64,000 bases of DNA from Enterococcus haemoperoxidus ATCC BAA-382 (GCF_000407165.1 NZ_KE136480.1:744001-808000); one strand, 5' to 3'; positions 1 to 9,061 are shown, counted from the stretch's first letter. Program-made: numbers and translations. The notes: a model not told the origin generated them from the sequence alone.

Positions 1-763
1 TAAGTAACGGCAACAAATCTAGGGTGTAAAATAATTCATTGATCCCATCTTTTATATAATAAAATTGAACCTTCATTTGTGTGTTGCTGGTTCTGTCAAA
101 GAATAGTGTTCCTTCAAGACTTGTTTCATGCTTGACCAAAGGAATTTGTGCATCATTGAAAATTACTTTATAATTTTGCACATCATCTTTTACAGCTATG
201 CTAAACGTAAGCTGGTTATCTTCTAAACTTTTAAGCTCGTAATACACGTTAGGATAGGCGAAACTTTTGACCCACTTGCCTTCTTTTCGCGCATACATAT
301 GGCCATCTCGAGGTGCTTCTGGAAATACTGAAGAAAGTACTCCGCTCTCACTGATAGTAATAGTCTTTCCATCTGGTTTTACGATTCCCGGTGTTTCATT
401 TGTTGCAATCGTGATTTTGGGTATTTCAACGTGATCTTTGGCTAGTTTGATAACTTTTTCTGTGTTTAGGTTGGCTGTAACACTATAGGTCCCACTGCCG
501 CTTAATTCTAAATAGCCATCTGTATTATTGATTTGCGTAGGGCGAGAATTGCCGACACCTTCTCCGCTATTAATTGGCGTAAATTGTTTTCCGTCATGTG
601 TTAGTACCCATAATGAGTCATCTGGTAAAATATAGGCATGATCACGATTTGGTTGTTTGATTTCTGATAAATTGTTTACAGGAACTTCCCAGTCTCCAAA
701 GTCACAAAACTCCGGAACAGACGGTTGTTTTTCATTATCGTTACAAATTTTTGGTTTAACCAT
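1..763 (-). CDS. Tail-tip or fibre-like protein, partial (runs off the left edge)
   Basis: Read by hand: an ATG at 763 opens a frame with no stop to base 1, at least 254 codons. It starts inside the last codons of the upstream gene (ATGGTTAA, 8-base overlap), so the two are translationally coupled. The N-terminus has two cysteines (ICNDNE and EFCDFGDW), in line with the cysteine-rich style of this cluster. A mid-protein motif, MYARKEGKWVKSF, resembles the short linker before the head domain of Gram-positive phage fibres. The final part is beta-rich. It is the last tail gene seen, downstream of the lysin, so a baseplate or receptor-binding role is inferred; the C-terminus that would decide this is missing. 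Confidence 0.6.
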   Translation of the reverse strand, partial: MVKPKICNDNEKQPSVPEFCDFGDWEVPVNNLSEIKQPNRDHAYILPDDSLWVLTHDGKQFTPINSGEGVGNSRPTQINNTDGYLELSGSGTYSVTANLNTEKVIKLAKDHVEIPKITIATNETPGIVKPDGKTITISESGVLSSVFPEAPRDGHMYARKEGKWVKSFAYPNVYYELKSLEDNQLTFSIAVKDDVQNYKVIFNDAQIPLVKHETSLEGTLFFDRTSNTQMKVQFYYIKDGINELFYTLDLLPLL

Positions 764-1232
764 TGTTTTTTCCTCCTTTAATAATGTCTGCAAAACATGC
801 TGCGCATTCTGTTACTTCGACGCCTAAAAATTGTGTTAAGGCTTTGATAAATAGTTTATTTTTAGCTAAGGCTGCTGATAGTAATGCTTCATCCTGATTA
901 CTTGCTTGCCAGGCTTCAAATGCTGTCATCATTGCAATAGACAAATGTTTTACGGTACACCATTTTTCTTTATCACCGCGACTTCCATATAAGTCAAAAA
1001 GATAGAGCATATCTGTCCGCCTTAATTCAGCTAAAGTCGTGATTTCTTCTTTATATTCGGTAATTTTTTGTAGCTGTGTCTCAAGATCTGTTTCTAGATC
1101 AATCAAGCCATTTTCTAATTCTGACACTCTTTTTTCCAATAAGGTTTTAGCATGCATTTCAGTACTTGCAATTTGAACAAAGCTCCTAATTAGATCTTCT
1201 GCGATACCATCTGTTGAATGTTTATTTTCCAT
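756..1232 (-). CDS. Coiled-coil tail-module protein of unknown function
   Basis: 158 aa. Two in-frame ATGs exist (1238 and 1232); AGAGG sits directly against the first and 6 bases from the second, so 1232 is preferred. Residues about 20-70 form a strongly charged helical coiled coil (KRVSELENGLIDLETDLETQLQ is its core, residues ~37-58). The C-terminal part is helical and carries a CAAC motif. It overlaps both its neighbours by a few bases (the upstream gene stops at 1222), so it is part of one tightly packed operon. I do not recognise the family. Position between a tip protein and a fibre-like protein suggests a structural or assembly role. Confidence 0.55.
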   Translation of the reverse strand: MENKHSTDGIAEDLIRSFVQIASTEMHAKTLLEKRVSELENGLIDLETDLETQLQKITEYKEEITTLAELRRTDMLYLFDLYGSRGDKEKWCTVKHLSIAMMTAFEAWQASNQDEALLSAALAKNKLFIKALTQFLGVEVTECAACFADIIKGGKNNG

Positions 1233-1413
1233 ATTCATCCTCTTTTCTCTGATATTTTGCGATTTCTCTTAACATGAGATGTTTACTTTTTTGTTGTTCA
1301 TAGAAAATCGAGTCACTTTCGACTTTAAAAAGACTGATGACCGTTTGATAATCTTTAGGATGTTGTTGTAAATGACTCTTCATCTTTTGCGCTTGCTGCT
1401 CATATTTATTCAT
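1222..1413 (-). CDS. Small charged tail-module protein
   Basis: 63 aa, mostly helical and rich in Lys, Gln and Glu, with no cysteines and no membrane segment. ATG at 1413 follows AGGTGAGGAT, a usable ribosome binding site that lies in the 4-base gap after the previous gene. It overlaps the next gene by 11 bases. No family recognised. Small helical proteins in this position of siphophage operons are often assembly factors, but nothing in the sequence shows that here. Confidence 0.5.
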   Translation of the reverse strand: MNKYEQQAQKMKSHLQQHPKDYQTVISLFKVESDSIFYEQQKSKHLMLREIAKYQRKEDEYGK

Positions 1414-1417
1414 ATCC

Positions 1418-2080
1418 TCACCTGTTCACATGGGAATATTTCAAATAATTCACTAAAGTTGCATTGAAAACCCCAGTCCCTTTCAGCTCTACTTTTTTAT
1501 AACCTGGTGTCAAAATCGCTCCTCGTTGCCAAGTCGGCATAAACCCAACCGCTTTGAGTAAATCATAGTTAGACAATCCTTTAACAGGAAAAACACCTTC
1601 TCCATCAATCCATGCCCCATTATATTGCGCTTTCAAATAAGGAGTAACATCGATGCCTTCGATCCAAACTTCAAAATCAGATACGCTACTGGTAAATAAA
1701 GAGACACCTGCACTTAGCGAATGATTATGAGGTACGGTTGTATGTTGGTGAGGATTTGGACTGACTGCACTTTGGTTTACAGTTAAACTTGTCTCGTTGA
1801 CTTGAACAGCTGTGGAACCCGTTGCACCACCAGCACCGATCGGCATAGCAAATGGTTGGATAATAATTTTAAATTCAAACCGCTCGTAATAAATCAAATC
1901 GGGACTAACTGAGATATAAAAAGTGGCAGGATGATTGGTATCACCCTGCCTTGTAAACTCCATCCCATAAATATCAACTACTTGGTTTCGTCGTTGAAGC
2001 TGACCTTGTTTGCTTTCGCTCGTCCGATCAGCAATTCGTTCAGCCATTTTGTTTAAGGCTGAATCATATGTCATTTTCAC
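1418..2080 (-). CDS. Tail-tip protein with paired HxH motifs
   Basis: 220 aa from GTG at 2080, which shares one base with the TAG stop of the lysin gene (TAGTG). An ATG two codons later is the alternative. Residues 35-90 and 130-220 look beta-rich; a Gly-rich stretch (IGAGGATGSTAV) precedes PHQHTTVPHNHSL around residue 112-124, which holds two His-x-His motifs. HxH pairs bind iron at the trimer axis of some phage spike tips (P2 gpV family), so a metal-stabilised trimer is possible, though spikes carry the motif near the C-terminus rather than mid-chain. Context, just after the lysin, fits a baseplate or tip protein. Not recognised by name. Confidence 0.55.
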   Translation of the reverse strand: MKMTYDSALNKMAERIADRTSESKQGQLQRRNQVVDIYGMEFTRQGDTNHPATFYISVSPDLIYYERFEFKIIIQPFAMPIGAGGATGSTAVQVNETSLTVNQSAVSPNPHQHTTVPHNHSLSAGVSLFTSSVSDFEVWIEGIDVTPYLKAQYNGAWIDGEGVFPVKGLSNYDLLKAVGFMPTWQRGAILTPGYKKVELKGTGVFNATLVNYLKYSHVNR

Positions 2081-4656
2081 TACTGACCACTCTCCCTGTC
2101 TACTTTTAAGAATTTTTCTAAGACAACACTGTTCGTTTCTACACCACTTTGATCGATTGAATAGTTTATGCTAGTAATGTAAAACCAGTTATCCATTTGT
2201 AGGATTTTTTTCATATAATTGGAACATTCCTCAATCATCAATAATTGATTATCATAAAGTAAACGAACTTTATCGCCTACATTGATTTCTTCTGGGAGCT
2301 CTTCCACTGTCAATTCGATTTGATAGGTACGTCTGGACTGTTTCAATTTTTTTACTGCTGCATCATAGGCTGTTTTAGCCGCTTTAGCTCGATCTTCATC
2401 TGTGATCGTCTCTTCGTTTGTATTAAATGGGGCTAAATCGTTGAATGAAAAAGCTCCTTCAATCACTTTAGCGGATTCTAACGCTATACTCTCTGTATCG
2501 ATCACTGAATATTCAATATTGCCGTTCGGAGCTAATTTTGAAAACTGAATATAATCATAGCCTCGCTCATTGTTGATCCCGTTTCTCAAAATCACGACTG
2601 GAAATTTAGGATCTTGGCTGGCTTTATTTTCATATATTTCTCTAAGACTCATGCTCGACATCCCGGAATCTGATTTTTCACCGTACACGGTGGCAATATT
2701 GATAACATGATCAAAACTATGAGCAATTGTCGGCTCAGCAATGATGCGGATATTTTGCTTGCTACTTGGTTTTGTAGAAAATAGGTAGGATTTCTTTTCT
2801 CCGAAAGAACCAATTTCCAGCGCACGGCCAAAATGAAACCCGACACGCCAAAAAAGATCTGGCGTCAACTCACACGTTTTCGTCAAACCTTCTAATTTAT
2901 TCTGTCGACTGTAGACATAATCGATCACACGCATCGCTGAATCTTGTCTATAATTCACATTCCAGCCTGGATAACGAAAATCTAGCGTGCTATAAATATC
3001 ATTAACTGTTCGATTTTTAGCAGCTAAATTGGTCGAAATTTGTCGGTACTCCCATTCAGAAATTACATGCGCTAAATCGATCGATAACGTTTCATTCTCC
3101 TTATCTAAGGTATAAGCGGTCACGATTCCATGAAAGACTTTTTTATTGATATATAGCTTCATCTCCTCACGACCATTGATCCATTTGGTATACTCTATCG
3201 GCAAAACGATTTGAGTGGTCGGCACATACATCAATTCATTACCCCAACTAAGTGTGTTAAGAATTTTAGTCCCTCGTTTGATGACTTTACCACCTTCTAA
3301 TATTTCAAAAAAGAATTTAGTATTGCTTTTAGCATAAGGATCGATTTCAACATCAAATGCTTGTTCAAAAATGATGATTTGGTCAAAAATCAATTCATCC
3401 GTTGCACTTCCATTTGTACGAATTCCTTTGACATAAACCGCAGTTCCATTAGGTACTTTAAGCTTGACCTCAAAACCAGAATTTTCAACTCCGATCACTT
3501 TTGGATAGGCCTCTTTAACATCGGGACGGTCAACTGGTGTAGCTTTGATACGCCCTAATTCTTGATCCGTTTCAGCATTGATGAATGCGATATATTCTTC
3601 TCCTTTATCTGAGCTAAAATGCCAGCCGGAAGCATGTATTTCTCCATCTTTGATTCCTAAAAAATCCAATGAACCTACATTCGTCATTGTTTCAAACGTC
3701 TCAAAATCGCCTAGATCAGACGGTAATTGATTCAAAAAATGATGCCAACGTTGCGCTGCATCTACTCTTCTTTGAAAATGTTCTGTCCCAGCTCGTTCAA
3801 AATTTTTAAGAAAAGCCAGTGTCGCTTGTTCAACATCTGTAGCATTTTTAAATGCTTCCACAGATTTAGGCTCAACAACACCGATCCATTGACCGTTGAA
3901 CATACACCAATCAATCAAACGGGTTTGAACTTCCACACTGGTATAGTTTCCGTTGATCCCTGCATGAGCTAGTAAACGCTGAACGTATTCTCGACCACTA
4001 GCAGTTGGACTGCCCACTAATGGATACGCGGAACCATCCCATTGAACGAGTCCATAGGCTGGTCCGCCATGAGATTGATCTGTGTCAGGATTCATTGATC
4101 CACCTGTTTCAACATCGATATTTCCCAATAAACCAGCGATCGAAATCATATTATAGCCAGATTTATTTAGCAACTGTGCAATCGACCAAGCTCTCCGTTC
4201 TTCTTCTGACGTTATTTCTGGTGCAGGAGTGGAACCGCTAGAACCTTTGGGATTGCGGTAAAAAGTCGTTGGCGGATTACCATTATAACTAAGTCTGGAG
4301 GCGTGATTGTCGATTGAGATTCCATTAGCAAACGCATTACAATGAATAATAGAGGTATTATCAACAAATATTCCTGCATGCCCCTCATCACCACCAGAAG
4401 CGCCTCTTACGCCCCATATAAAAACATCTCCCCGCTGTGGATTACTTACTTGCTGCCATCCAATGCCTTCGAGATGTCCAAATAGAGTATCTGTATTTCC
4501 CATTGTGCCGACAGTAAATACGCCAGCTGCAATCAAGGCATAATAAACAGCTGAACTACAATCATAGCTATTTGGACCTAACCTAGCCCCTTGACTGTAG
4601 GATACTTTTCCTTTGCGTTGATCCATCCAATTAATTGCTGTTTCAATGCTTGACAT
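2080..4656 (-). CDS. Tail lysin/Tal fusion: Pal-like amidase, tail lysozyme, tail-associated domain
   Basis: 858 aa. Residues 1-137 match the Amidase_5 (NlpC/P60-like) group typified by the Dp-1 Pal amidase: SYDCSSAVYYAL with Cys33, EGHAGIF with His93, then IIHCN. A Ser/Gly/Pro linker leads to residues about 150-310, a phage tail-type lysozyme (LLGNIDVETGG with a likely catalytic Glu, AYGLVQWDG). Residues about 340-858 resemble the siphophage Tal/prophage tail endopeptidase region. Role: local wall cleavage by the tail tip. Oddly the hydrolases are N-terminal to the structural part; Tal proteins usually have them at the C-terminus. ATG 4656 follows AGGGGGG. The next gene upstream stops 4 bases away. 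Confidence 0.85.
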   Translation of the reverse strand: MSSIETAINWMDQRKGKVSYSQGARLGPNSYDCSSAVYYALIAAGVFTVGTMGNTDTLFGHLEGIGWQQVSNPQRGDVFIWGVRGASGGDEGHAGIFVDNTSIIHCNAFANGISIDNHASRLSYNGNPPTTFYRNPKGSSGSTPAPEITSEEERRAWSIAQLLNKSGYNMISIAGLLGNIDVETGGSMNPDTDQSHGGPAYGLVQWDGSAYPLVGSPTASGREYVQRLLAHAGINGNYTSVEVQTRLIDWCMFNGQWIGVVEPKSVEAFKNATDVEQATLAFLKNFERAGTEHFQRRVDAAQRWHHFLNQLPSDLGDFETFETMTNVGSLDFLGIKDGEIHASGWHFSSDKGEEYIAFINAETDQELGRIKATPVDRPDVKEAYPKVIGVENSGFEVKLKVPNGTAVYVKGIRTNGSATDELIFDQIIIFEQAFDVEIDPYAKSNTKFFFEILEGGKVIKRGTKILNTLSWGNELMYVPTTQIVLPIEYTKWINGREEMKLYINKKVFHGIVTAYTLDKENETLSIDLAHVISEWEYRQISTNLAAKNRTVNDIYSTLDFRYPGWNVNYRQDSAMRVIDYVYSRQNKLEGLTKTCELTPDLFWRVGFHFGRALEIGSFGEKKSYLFSTKPSSKQNIRIIAEPTIAHSFDHVINIATVYGEKSDSGMSSMSLREIYENKASQDPKFPVVILRNGINNERGYDYIQFSKLAPNGNIEYSVIDTESIALESAKVIEGAFSFNDLAPFNTNEETITDEDRAKAAKTAYDAAVKKLKQSRRTYQIELTVEELPEEINVGDKVRLLYDNQLLMIEECSNYMKKILQMDNWFYITSINYSIDQSGVETNSVVLEKFLKVDRESGQ

Positions 4657-4660
4657 CTAT

Positions 4661-5443
4661 TTACCCCCCTATTTTACTTTGTGCTTTCCATGTTCCGCCT
4701 TTGCGAATTTGATTGGCACTTTTATTTGGTTTCCCATCATCGCTGAATAACGTTTTTGGAACATCGACCCATTTACCTGATTTTCGAATCTGCCAAAACC
4801 CACCTGCGTTATCAAGAGACTTCCAAGTACCCTTTTTTCGAATCGCCATCGGTCGGTAGTCAGCAATGATATCTTTAAATCGGATATAGCTATATTCAAG
4901 GGGAAATGTATCGTCCCCATAAATAGTTATTTTCAGCCAAGTAATCCCTGTTGCATCAAATGTATTTCTTGTAACATCGTTGTACCATGTTCCTCCAGAA
5001 CTATTAGGAGAATGGGGATTGTTCCAGCCATCCATCGCATATAAAGGCTGCGTTCCATAATATCTTTGTTTCAACGTTTCAGTAAATGCATGCGTATATG
5101 ATGCACTCGCTGGATCTTCTGTCTGCACAGATGTTTTAGCCACGATCAGCTGCCAGTCATACTCTGTTGCTAAATTTCCTGCATAAACATAGGGTGTATA
5201 GATCCCTGTTGTTGCTCTAGTTCCATAAGCTACCAATGAGAGCCGCAATCTATACAGATTACCATTAACATTTTCAGCCGTAATCCCTTCCCCATGCCCA
5301 CTTGTTTTAGGAAACCCTGGCGGATTTCCCGGCATCGCTTGAAACTGTGCTGCTGTCGGCGCCCCAGCGATATAAACATCTCCTGGAACACCAGGATCAT
5401 GTCCCCAGCTTCCTCGAATCGGAGCATATTTCTTTTCCGCCAT
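4661..5443 (-). CDS. Tail protein with C-terminal IRKxGxW repeats
   Basis: 260 aa. Residues 1-180 are rich in Gly, Tyr, Trp and Pro and look like a beta-sandwich of the sort used for surface binding (GYTP, SYIRF, WLKITIYGDD). The last 65 residues hold three short units: IRKKGTWKSLD, IRKSGKWVDVPK and IRKGGTWKAQSK, each about 20-25 residues apart. Such Trp-containing repeats appear in phage fibre and wall-binding tails. It sits between a cysteine-rich tail protein and the lysin, so a receptor or wall-binding function is inferred. RBS is the weak AAGGTGAG before ATG 5443. Family not recognised. Confidence 0.55.
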   Translation of the reverse strand: MAEKKYAPIRGSWGHDPGVPGDVYIAGAPTAAQFQAMPGNPPGFPKTSGHGEGITAENVNGNLYRLRLSLVAYGTRATTGIYTPYVYAGNLATEYDWQLIVAKTSVQTEDPASASYTHAFTETLKQRYYGTQPLYAMDGWNNPHSPNSSGGTWYNDVTRNTFDATGITWLKITIYGDDTFPLEYSYIRFKDIIADYRPMAIRKKGTWKSLDNAGGFWQIRKSGKWVDVPKTLFSDDGKPNKSANQIRKGGTWKAQSKIGG

Positions 5444-5445
5444 AA

Positions 5446-6027
5446 TTACTCACCTTCTCTTAATTCTACTTTTAGTTCTTCTTTCAATTCAGCTTTCAAC
5501 TGTTTCAACAATGCTGTATTGATTCCGCCAGCCAAATCATTTTCAGTTGATTTATTATTTGTTCTAATGTAGTGAGCACCATCAGGAGACCCACCAAATA
5601 AATTGATATTCCCACCAGCAATCCCTTTACCAGGGATAAAACCACCTTCAAGACCGCCTTCCCAAACACCGATTTCTTTTAATTTTTCGATGATTTTCAA
5701 TAATGCATCCAGCATTTTCTCAATCAAATCCCACTGTCCGCAATCAGAACAGATCAATGCTTTGTTCATCAATCGTTGATTATTTAAAAAATCCAGAATA
5801 AAATCTTTAATATCACACATATCAACTGCTGGTAATTCTTCTCCTAAATAGCCTAATAAACAATCATTCATGTTATTTAAATCTTGACAGTTATTGTGTA
5901 ATAGGGGTAATTTAGGATTCAATCCTGTGTTTTTCTGTAGGCTTTTACACTCTTTTTCTCTAATCCCATGTAAAACAAATTCTGGGCTCGTTGTTTTTAA
6001 TTCTTCGCACGCTTGGCAATCTGTCAT
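5446..6027 (-). CDS. Cysteine-rich tail protein, short paralog
   Basis: 193 aa. Residues 1-115 are the same cysteine domain found in the two larger upstream genes: CQAC, KEC, NCQDLN, DCLLG, MCD and CSDCGQW, eight cysteines at matching spacing. It then has a helical segment, a Gly-rich loop (GGFIPGKGIAGGN) and a charged helical end (LKAELKEELKVEL). It lacks the coiled coil plus beta domain of its paralogs, so it could be a truncated or capping version. The eight cysteines could bind zinc or form disulphides after particle release. Starts at ATG 6027 behind GAGG; 2 bases separate it from the next gene. Confidence 0.6.
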   Translation of the reverse strand: MTDCQACEELKTTSPEFVLHGIREKECKSLQKNTGLNPKLPLLHNNCQDLNNMNDCLLGYLGEELPAVDMCDIKDFILDFLNNQRLMNKALICSDCGQWDLIEKMLDALLKIIEKLKEIGVWEGGLEGGFIPGKGIAGGNINLFGGSPDGAHYIRTNNKSTENDLAGGINTALLKQLKAELKEELKVELREGE

Positions 6028-6070
6028 TTTCTTTCATCCTCTCTTCTTCCTCTTTCATAGCATCAAATCT

Positions 6071-6991
6071 CTATACATATGGCGAAACGGGTGCTTTATT
6101 TTTATTAGCAAACTGAATTTTCACATTCGCACGATCATCCAGTGGGCTTGATATACTATCGTTAAAGACTTCAAGAAATTGAATCCAACCACTGTCGCCT
6201 CCAGGTGGAAGAACACCTTTCATCCCGATATTGATCGTTTGATTGATTGCCCAATTCCTATCCTCTGTCGTGTTATGTTTCACCTGAAATATGCGGGCTT
6301 CTTTATCACTTTTAACATATAGGTTGATCACAAATTCATTCACAGCACTAACATGTTCCGACTTATATGTACAGTCATTCACTGTTACACTGCGTACTTG
6401 CCATTTCGCAGTTAAACTACTTTCTTGTCCCATCCCAAAATTGACCTTACCCGTCACGCGGCCTCGCCCCAATCTTGTAGTGTAGGAACTATTTAGCCAA
6501 TCTGTCCAGTTAAAAACAAAATTTCCTGTACTTCTATCAATCGAAACACTCATTTCTGGCGTGGAATAATCAATTGTGTAAGTAGCATTTACTTCCCAAT
6601 TTTGAGCAGCTAGAGCATCTAAAGCTGCCTCGACTTTTGCCATTTTTGCCCATAATTTATTGATAGAGTCTTCCAGTTCATGAATTTTGAGCCATTGCCC
6701 ACAGTCACTGCAAACCATTGCTTTATTCATCAATTGTAGGTTGGTCATTAATTGATCCATAAATTCTTTCCAATCACATACACTCTGATCTGCTAAAGTA
6801 GCTTTTAAAGCCCCAAGCAGACAGTCGTTAAGATCGTTTAAATCCTCACAGTTGGTGTGAAGAACGTCTAGATCAGGATTTAACCCCGTATCTTTCTTCA
6901 AGCTATTGCATTCTTTTTCTGTAATACCATTTATGATAAAATTCGCTGCATAGTCTTTTAAATTGTCACATGCTGTACAATAATCAGCCAT
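6071..6991 (-). CDS. Cysteine-rich tail protein with coiled coil and beta domain (copy 2)
   Basis: 306 aa from ATG 6991; AGGAG lies 9 bases upstream and abuts the alternative ATG at 7000. Three parts: residues 1-105 with eight cysteines (CTAC, KEC, NCED, DCLLG, VCDW, CSDCGQW); residues about 105-130, a short coiled coil (SINKLWAKMAKVEAALDALA); residues about 135-306, a beta domain beginning WEVNATYTID and ending in NKNKAPVSPYV. The same layout occurs in the gene just upstream, so this is a tandem duplication with diverged beta domains. The coiled coil suggests a trimer, as in receptor-binding proteins. Function inferred only from position. Confidence 0.6.
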   Translation of the reverse strand: MADYCTACDNLKDYAANFIINGITEKECNSLKKDTGLNPDLDVLHTNCEDLNDLNDCLLGALKATLADQSVCDWKEFMDQLMTNLQLMNKAMVCSDCGQWLKIHELEDSINKLWAKMAKVEAALDALAAQNWEVNATYTIDYSTPEMSVSIDRSTGNFVFNWTDWLNSSYTTRLGRGRVTGKVNFGMGQESSLTAKWQVRSVTVNDCTYKSEHVSAVNEFVINLYVKSDKEARIFQVKHNTTEDRNWAINQTINIGMKGVLPPGGDSGWIQFLEVFNDSISSPLDDRANVKIQFANKNKAPVSPYV

Positions 6992-7008
6992 TCTTTTCAT
7001 CTCCTTTT

Positions 7009-7926
7009 CTAAATATAAGGTGGAACGGATGTCAGATTTTTATTGGAAAATCGAACTTGTCCATCCACAATACTGCTTAACACTTTTCCTTGATCTTTAA
7101 AGGTAAAAATCTGCAACCAGCCGCTATTTTGTCCAGAGTCTAAAACTCCTTTTAAATTGATTGGGATCGTTTTATTGATCTTATCAGTGAAAGTCTCCAA
7201 GCTATCATGAGCACGCTCATATTCCAGCGTTCCACCTGAAATTGTTGGTACATAAAATTTAATAATGAATTCTAAACTTCTAACCTTCAACGATTGGTAC
7301 GTCACAGTATCCAAGGTCACACTTCTAACTTGCCATTTCGCATTCATCCCATTTTCTTGAGCCATGCCAAAGTTGATCGTTCCTGTAAGTTTTCCTCGTC
7401 CCATTGGATTAGTGATAACAGAACCGTTCATATCCCAATCGGTCCAGTTAAATTCAAAATATCCTGATCGATCAATGTGAATCTTTAATTCCGGGACTTC
7501 AGATTGCACTAAACGTCGCACATCAACTTCCCATTTTTGGGCAGCTAATGCATCTAAAGCGGCTTCGACTTTCGCCATTTTTGCCCATAATTTATTGATT
7601 GAGTCTTCTATTTCATGTACCTTTATCCATTGTCCGCATTCACTACAAATCATGGCTTTTTGAATCGTGTATAGATTGTTCGTTAGTTCTTTCATATACG
7701 CTTTCCAATCGCAAACACTGTAAGCCGGCAATTTATCTTGTAACGAATTGAGTAAGCAATCCAACATATCATTAAGGTCTTCACAATTTTTGTGCAATTC
7801 TTTCAAACCTGGGTTGAAGCCCGTATCTTTTTGTAGGCTTTTACATTCTTTATCTGTGATGCCATTCTTCACAAAATTCGGTGCATATTCTTTTAGAGCG
7901 CCGCAAGCTGTACAATAATCAGACAT
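7009..7926 (-). CDS. Cysteine-rich tail protein with coiled coil and beta domain (copy 1)
   Basis: 305 aa, ATG 7926 behind AAGGAGGG. It has the same three parts as the following gene: eight-cysteine domain (CTAC to CSECGQW, residues about 5-100), the nearly identical coiled coil SINKLWAKMAKVEAALDALA, and a beta domain (WEVDVRRLVQ to NKNLTSVPPYI). The coiled coil and the last 15 residues are the best conserved parts between the copies; the central beta face differs, which is what one expects if it contacts a varying target. It directly follows the distal tail gene, the usual place for baseplate upper or receptor-binding proteins. I do not know the family. Confidence 0.6.
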   Translation of the reverse strand: MSDYCTACGALKEYAPNFVKNGITDKECKSLQKDTGFNPGLKELHKNCEDLNDMLDCLLNSLQDKLPAYSVCDWKAYMKELTNNLYTIQKAMICSECGQWIKVHEIEDSINKLWAKMAKVEAALDALAAQKWEVDVRRLVQSEVPELKIHIDRSGYFEFNWTDWDMNGSVITNPMGRGKLTGTINFGMAQENGMNAKWQVRSVTLDTVTYQSLKVRSLEFIIKFYVPTISGGTLEYERAHDSLETFTDKINKTIPINLKGVLDSGQNSGWLQIFTFKDQGKVLSSIVDGQVRFSNKNLTSVPPYI

Positions 7927-7942
7927 GTATTTCCCTCCTTTT

Positions 7943-9025
7943 TTAAATCGTTAATCTGTCAACTTTGACGTACACACAGGTCATTTCACAGCAATTATTT
8001 GTTTCGACGATGATGCCGTTCGTTCCATGATGAACACTGAAACCAAATGTACTGCCACTTGGTATCACTAATTGATTGATGTTGATGGCTTTTTCTGAAC
8101 AGCACTGATCTTCGAGATAATAAATCTCACCGCTAGCCGTCAAGGTCAACTTACCGTTATATTCGCCTAAAATTTGCATTGTGTTACCATTCAAGGTAAT
8201 CACCGGATCTTTCATCGCTCCGATCAACGTGATGGTGAGCTTGTCACTATCCATGATCGTGTCGCTATAAAATTGTCCTGCAATAATATCTTTGCACGGT
8301 TCAGCCTTACAGATTTTATGTCCAAGCATTTTTTCTTCAGACCAAATCTTTTTCCCAGCCTCGCAGTTATAGATGATTTGATACGTATCACCACATTGAC
8401 TATAAAAAGCATTCGCAACTTCTTTTTTCAGTTCACAAAGTGAATTATCCCCAGTTAGAAATTCACATTCACAAACGCATTTTGAACAAGGTTCATGTTT
8501 GGTTTGACTACATGAAATACAACAGTCTTGGCACTCATCGACTTCCTGAAAATCTAAACATTCCATAAAATTACACGCTGTATATGGTTTTAAGAAAACT
8601 TTTTTCGTGTCTGCTTTATGCCAAATTCCTTCGTATAAGACAAGATCGATATCAATATTGACAACGTGTCGTTCCATTGAATAGGATTCACTGAAATCTT
8701 TGATAAAGGCATTCGTCCATAAAAGTTGTTCACCTTCAATGGCCCATAATTTGCCTGCTTTGACGATGTTCATGAAGACATAGTCTTTGTAAAATTTCTT
8801 TTGATCACAACTCAATTTTCGCGTATCGAGTTTTAGCGTCATGCTTAGTGATTGCTCCAGAGAAAATTGTTGCTTGGCTTTAAAATTGGCGTAGCTTCCA
8901 TGACCGAAGCTGTATTCTGTTGTGTTGGTTTTAAAACCACCGCTTAGATCCGCTGATTGCAGCATTTCGTAGTTATCGATCACAAGGTCGTTGAATTGGA
9001 TGTATTTTCTGTTTAAAATTGTCAT
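7943..9025 (-). CDS. Distal tail (Dit)-like protein with a cysteine-rich insert
   Basis: 360 aa from ATG 9025 (AAAGGAG 6 bases upstream); a longer frame to 9070 has no binding site. Residues 1-130 fit the N-terminal part of siphophage Dit/tail family proteins (FNDLVIDNYEML, then a beta domain that forms the hexameric hub). Residues about 135-215 are unusual: CNFMEC, DECQDCCISC, EPCSKCVCEC and further cysteines, 21 in the whole protein. The C-terminal 120 residues are a beta domain (GQFYSDTIMDSDKLTITL onward) like the outer domain of longer Dits. It follows the tape measure in gene order. The insert could bind metal or be cross-linked; that is inference. Confidence 0.7.
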   Translation of the reverse strand: MTILNRKYIQFNDLVIDNYEMLQSADLSGGFKTNTTEYSFGHGSYANFKAKQQFSLEQSLSMTLKLDTRKLSCDQKKFYKDYVFMNIVKAGKLWAIEGEQLLWTNAFIKDFSESYSMERHVVNIDIDLVLYEGIWHKADTKKVFLKPYTACNFMECLDFQEVDECQDCCISCSQTKHEPCSKCVCECEFLTGDNSLCELKKEVANAFYSQCGDTYQIIYNCEAGKKIWSEEKMLGHKICKAEPCKDIIAGQFYSDTIMDSDKLTITLIGAMKDPVITLNGNTMQILGEYNGKLTLTASGEIYYLEDQCCSEKAININQLVIPSGSTFGFSVHHGTNGIIVETNNCCEMTCVYVKVDRLTI

Positions 9026-9061
9026 GGTTTCTCCTTTCTTTGATTGGATTGAATGTATAAA

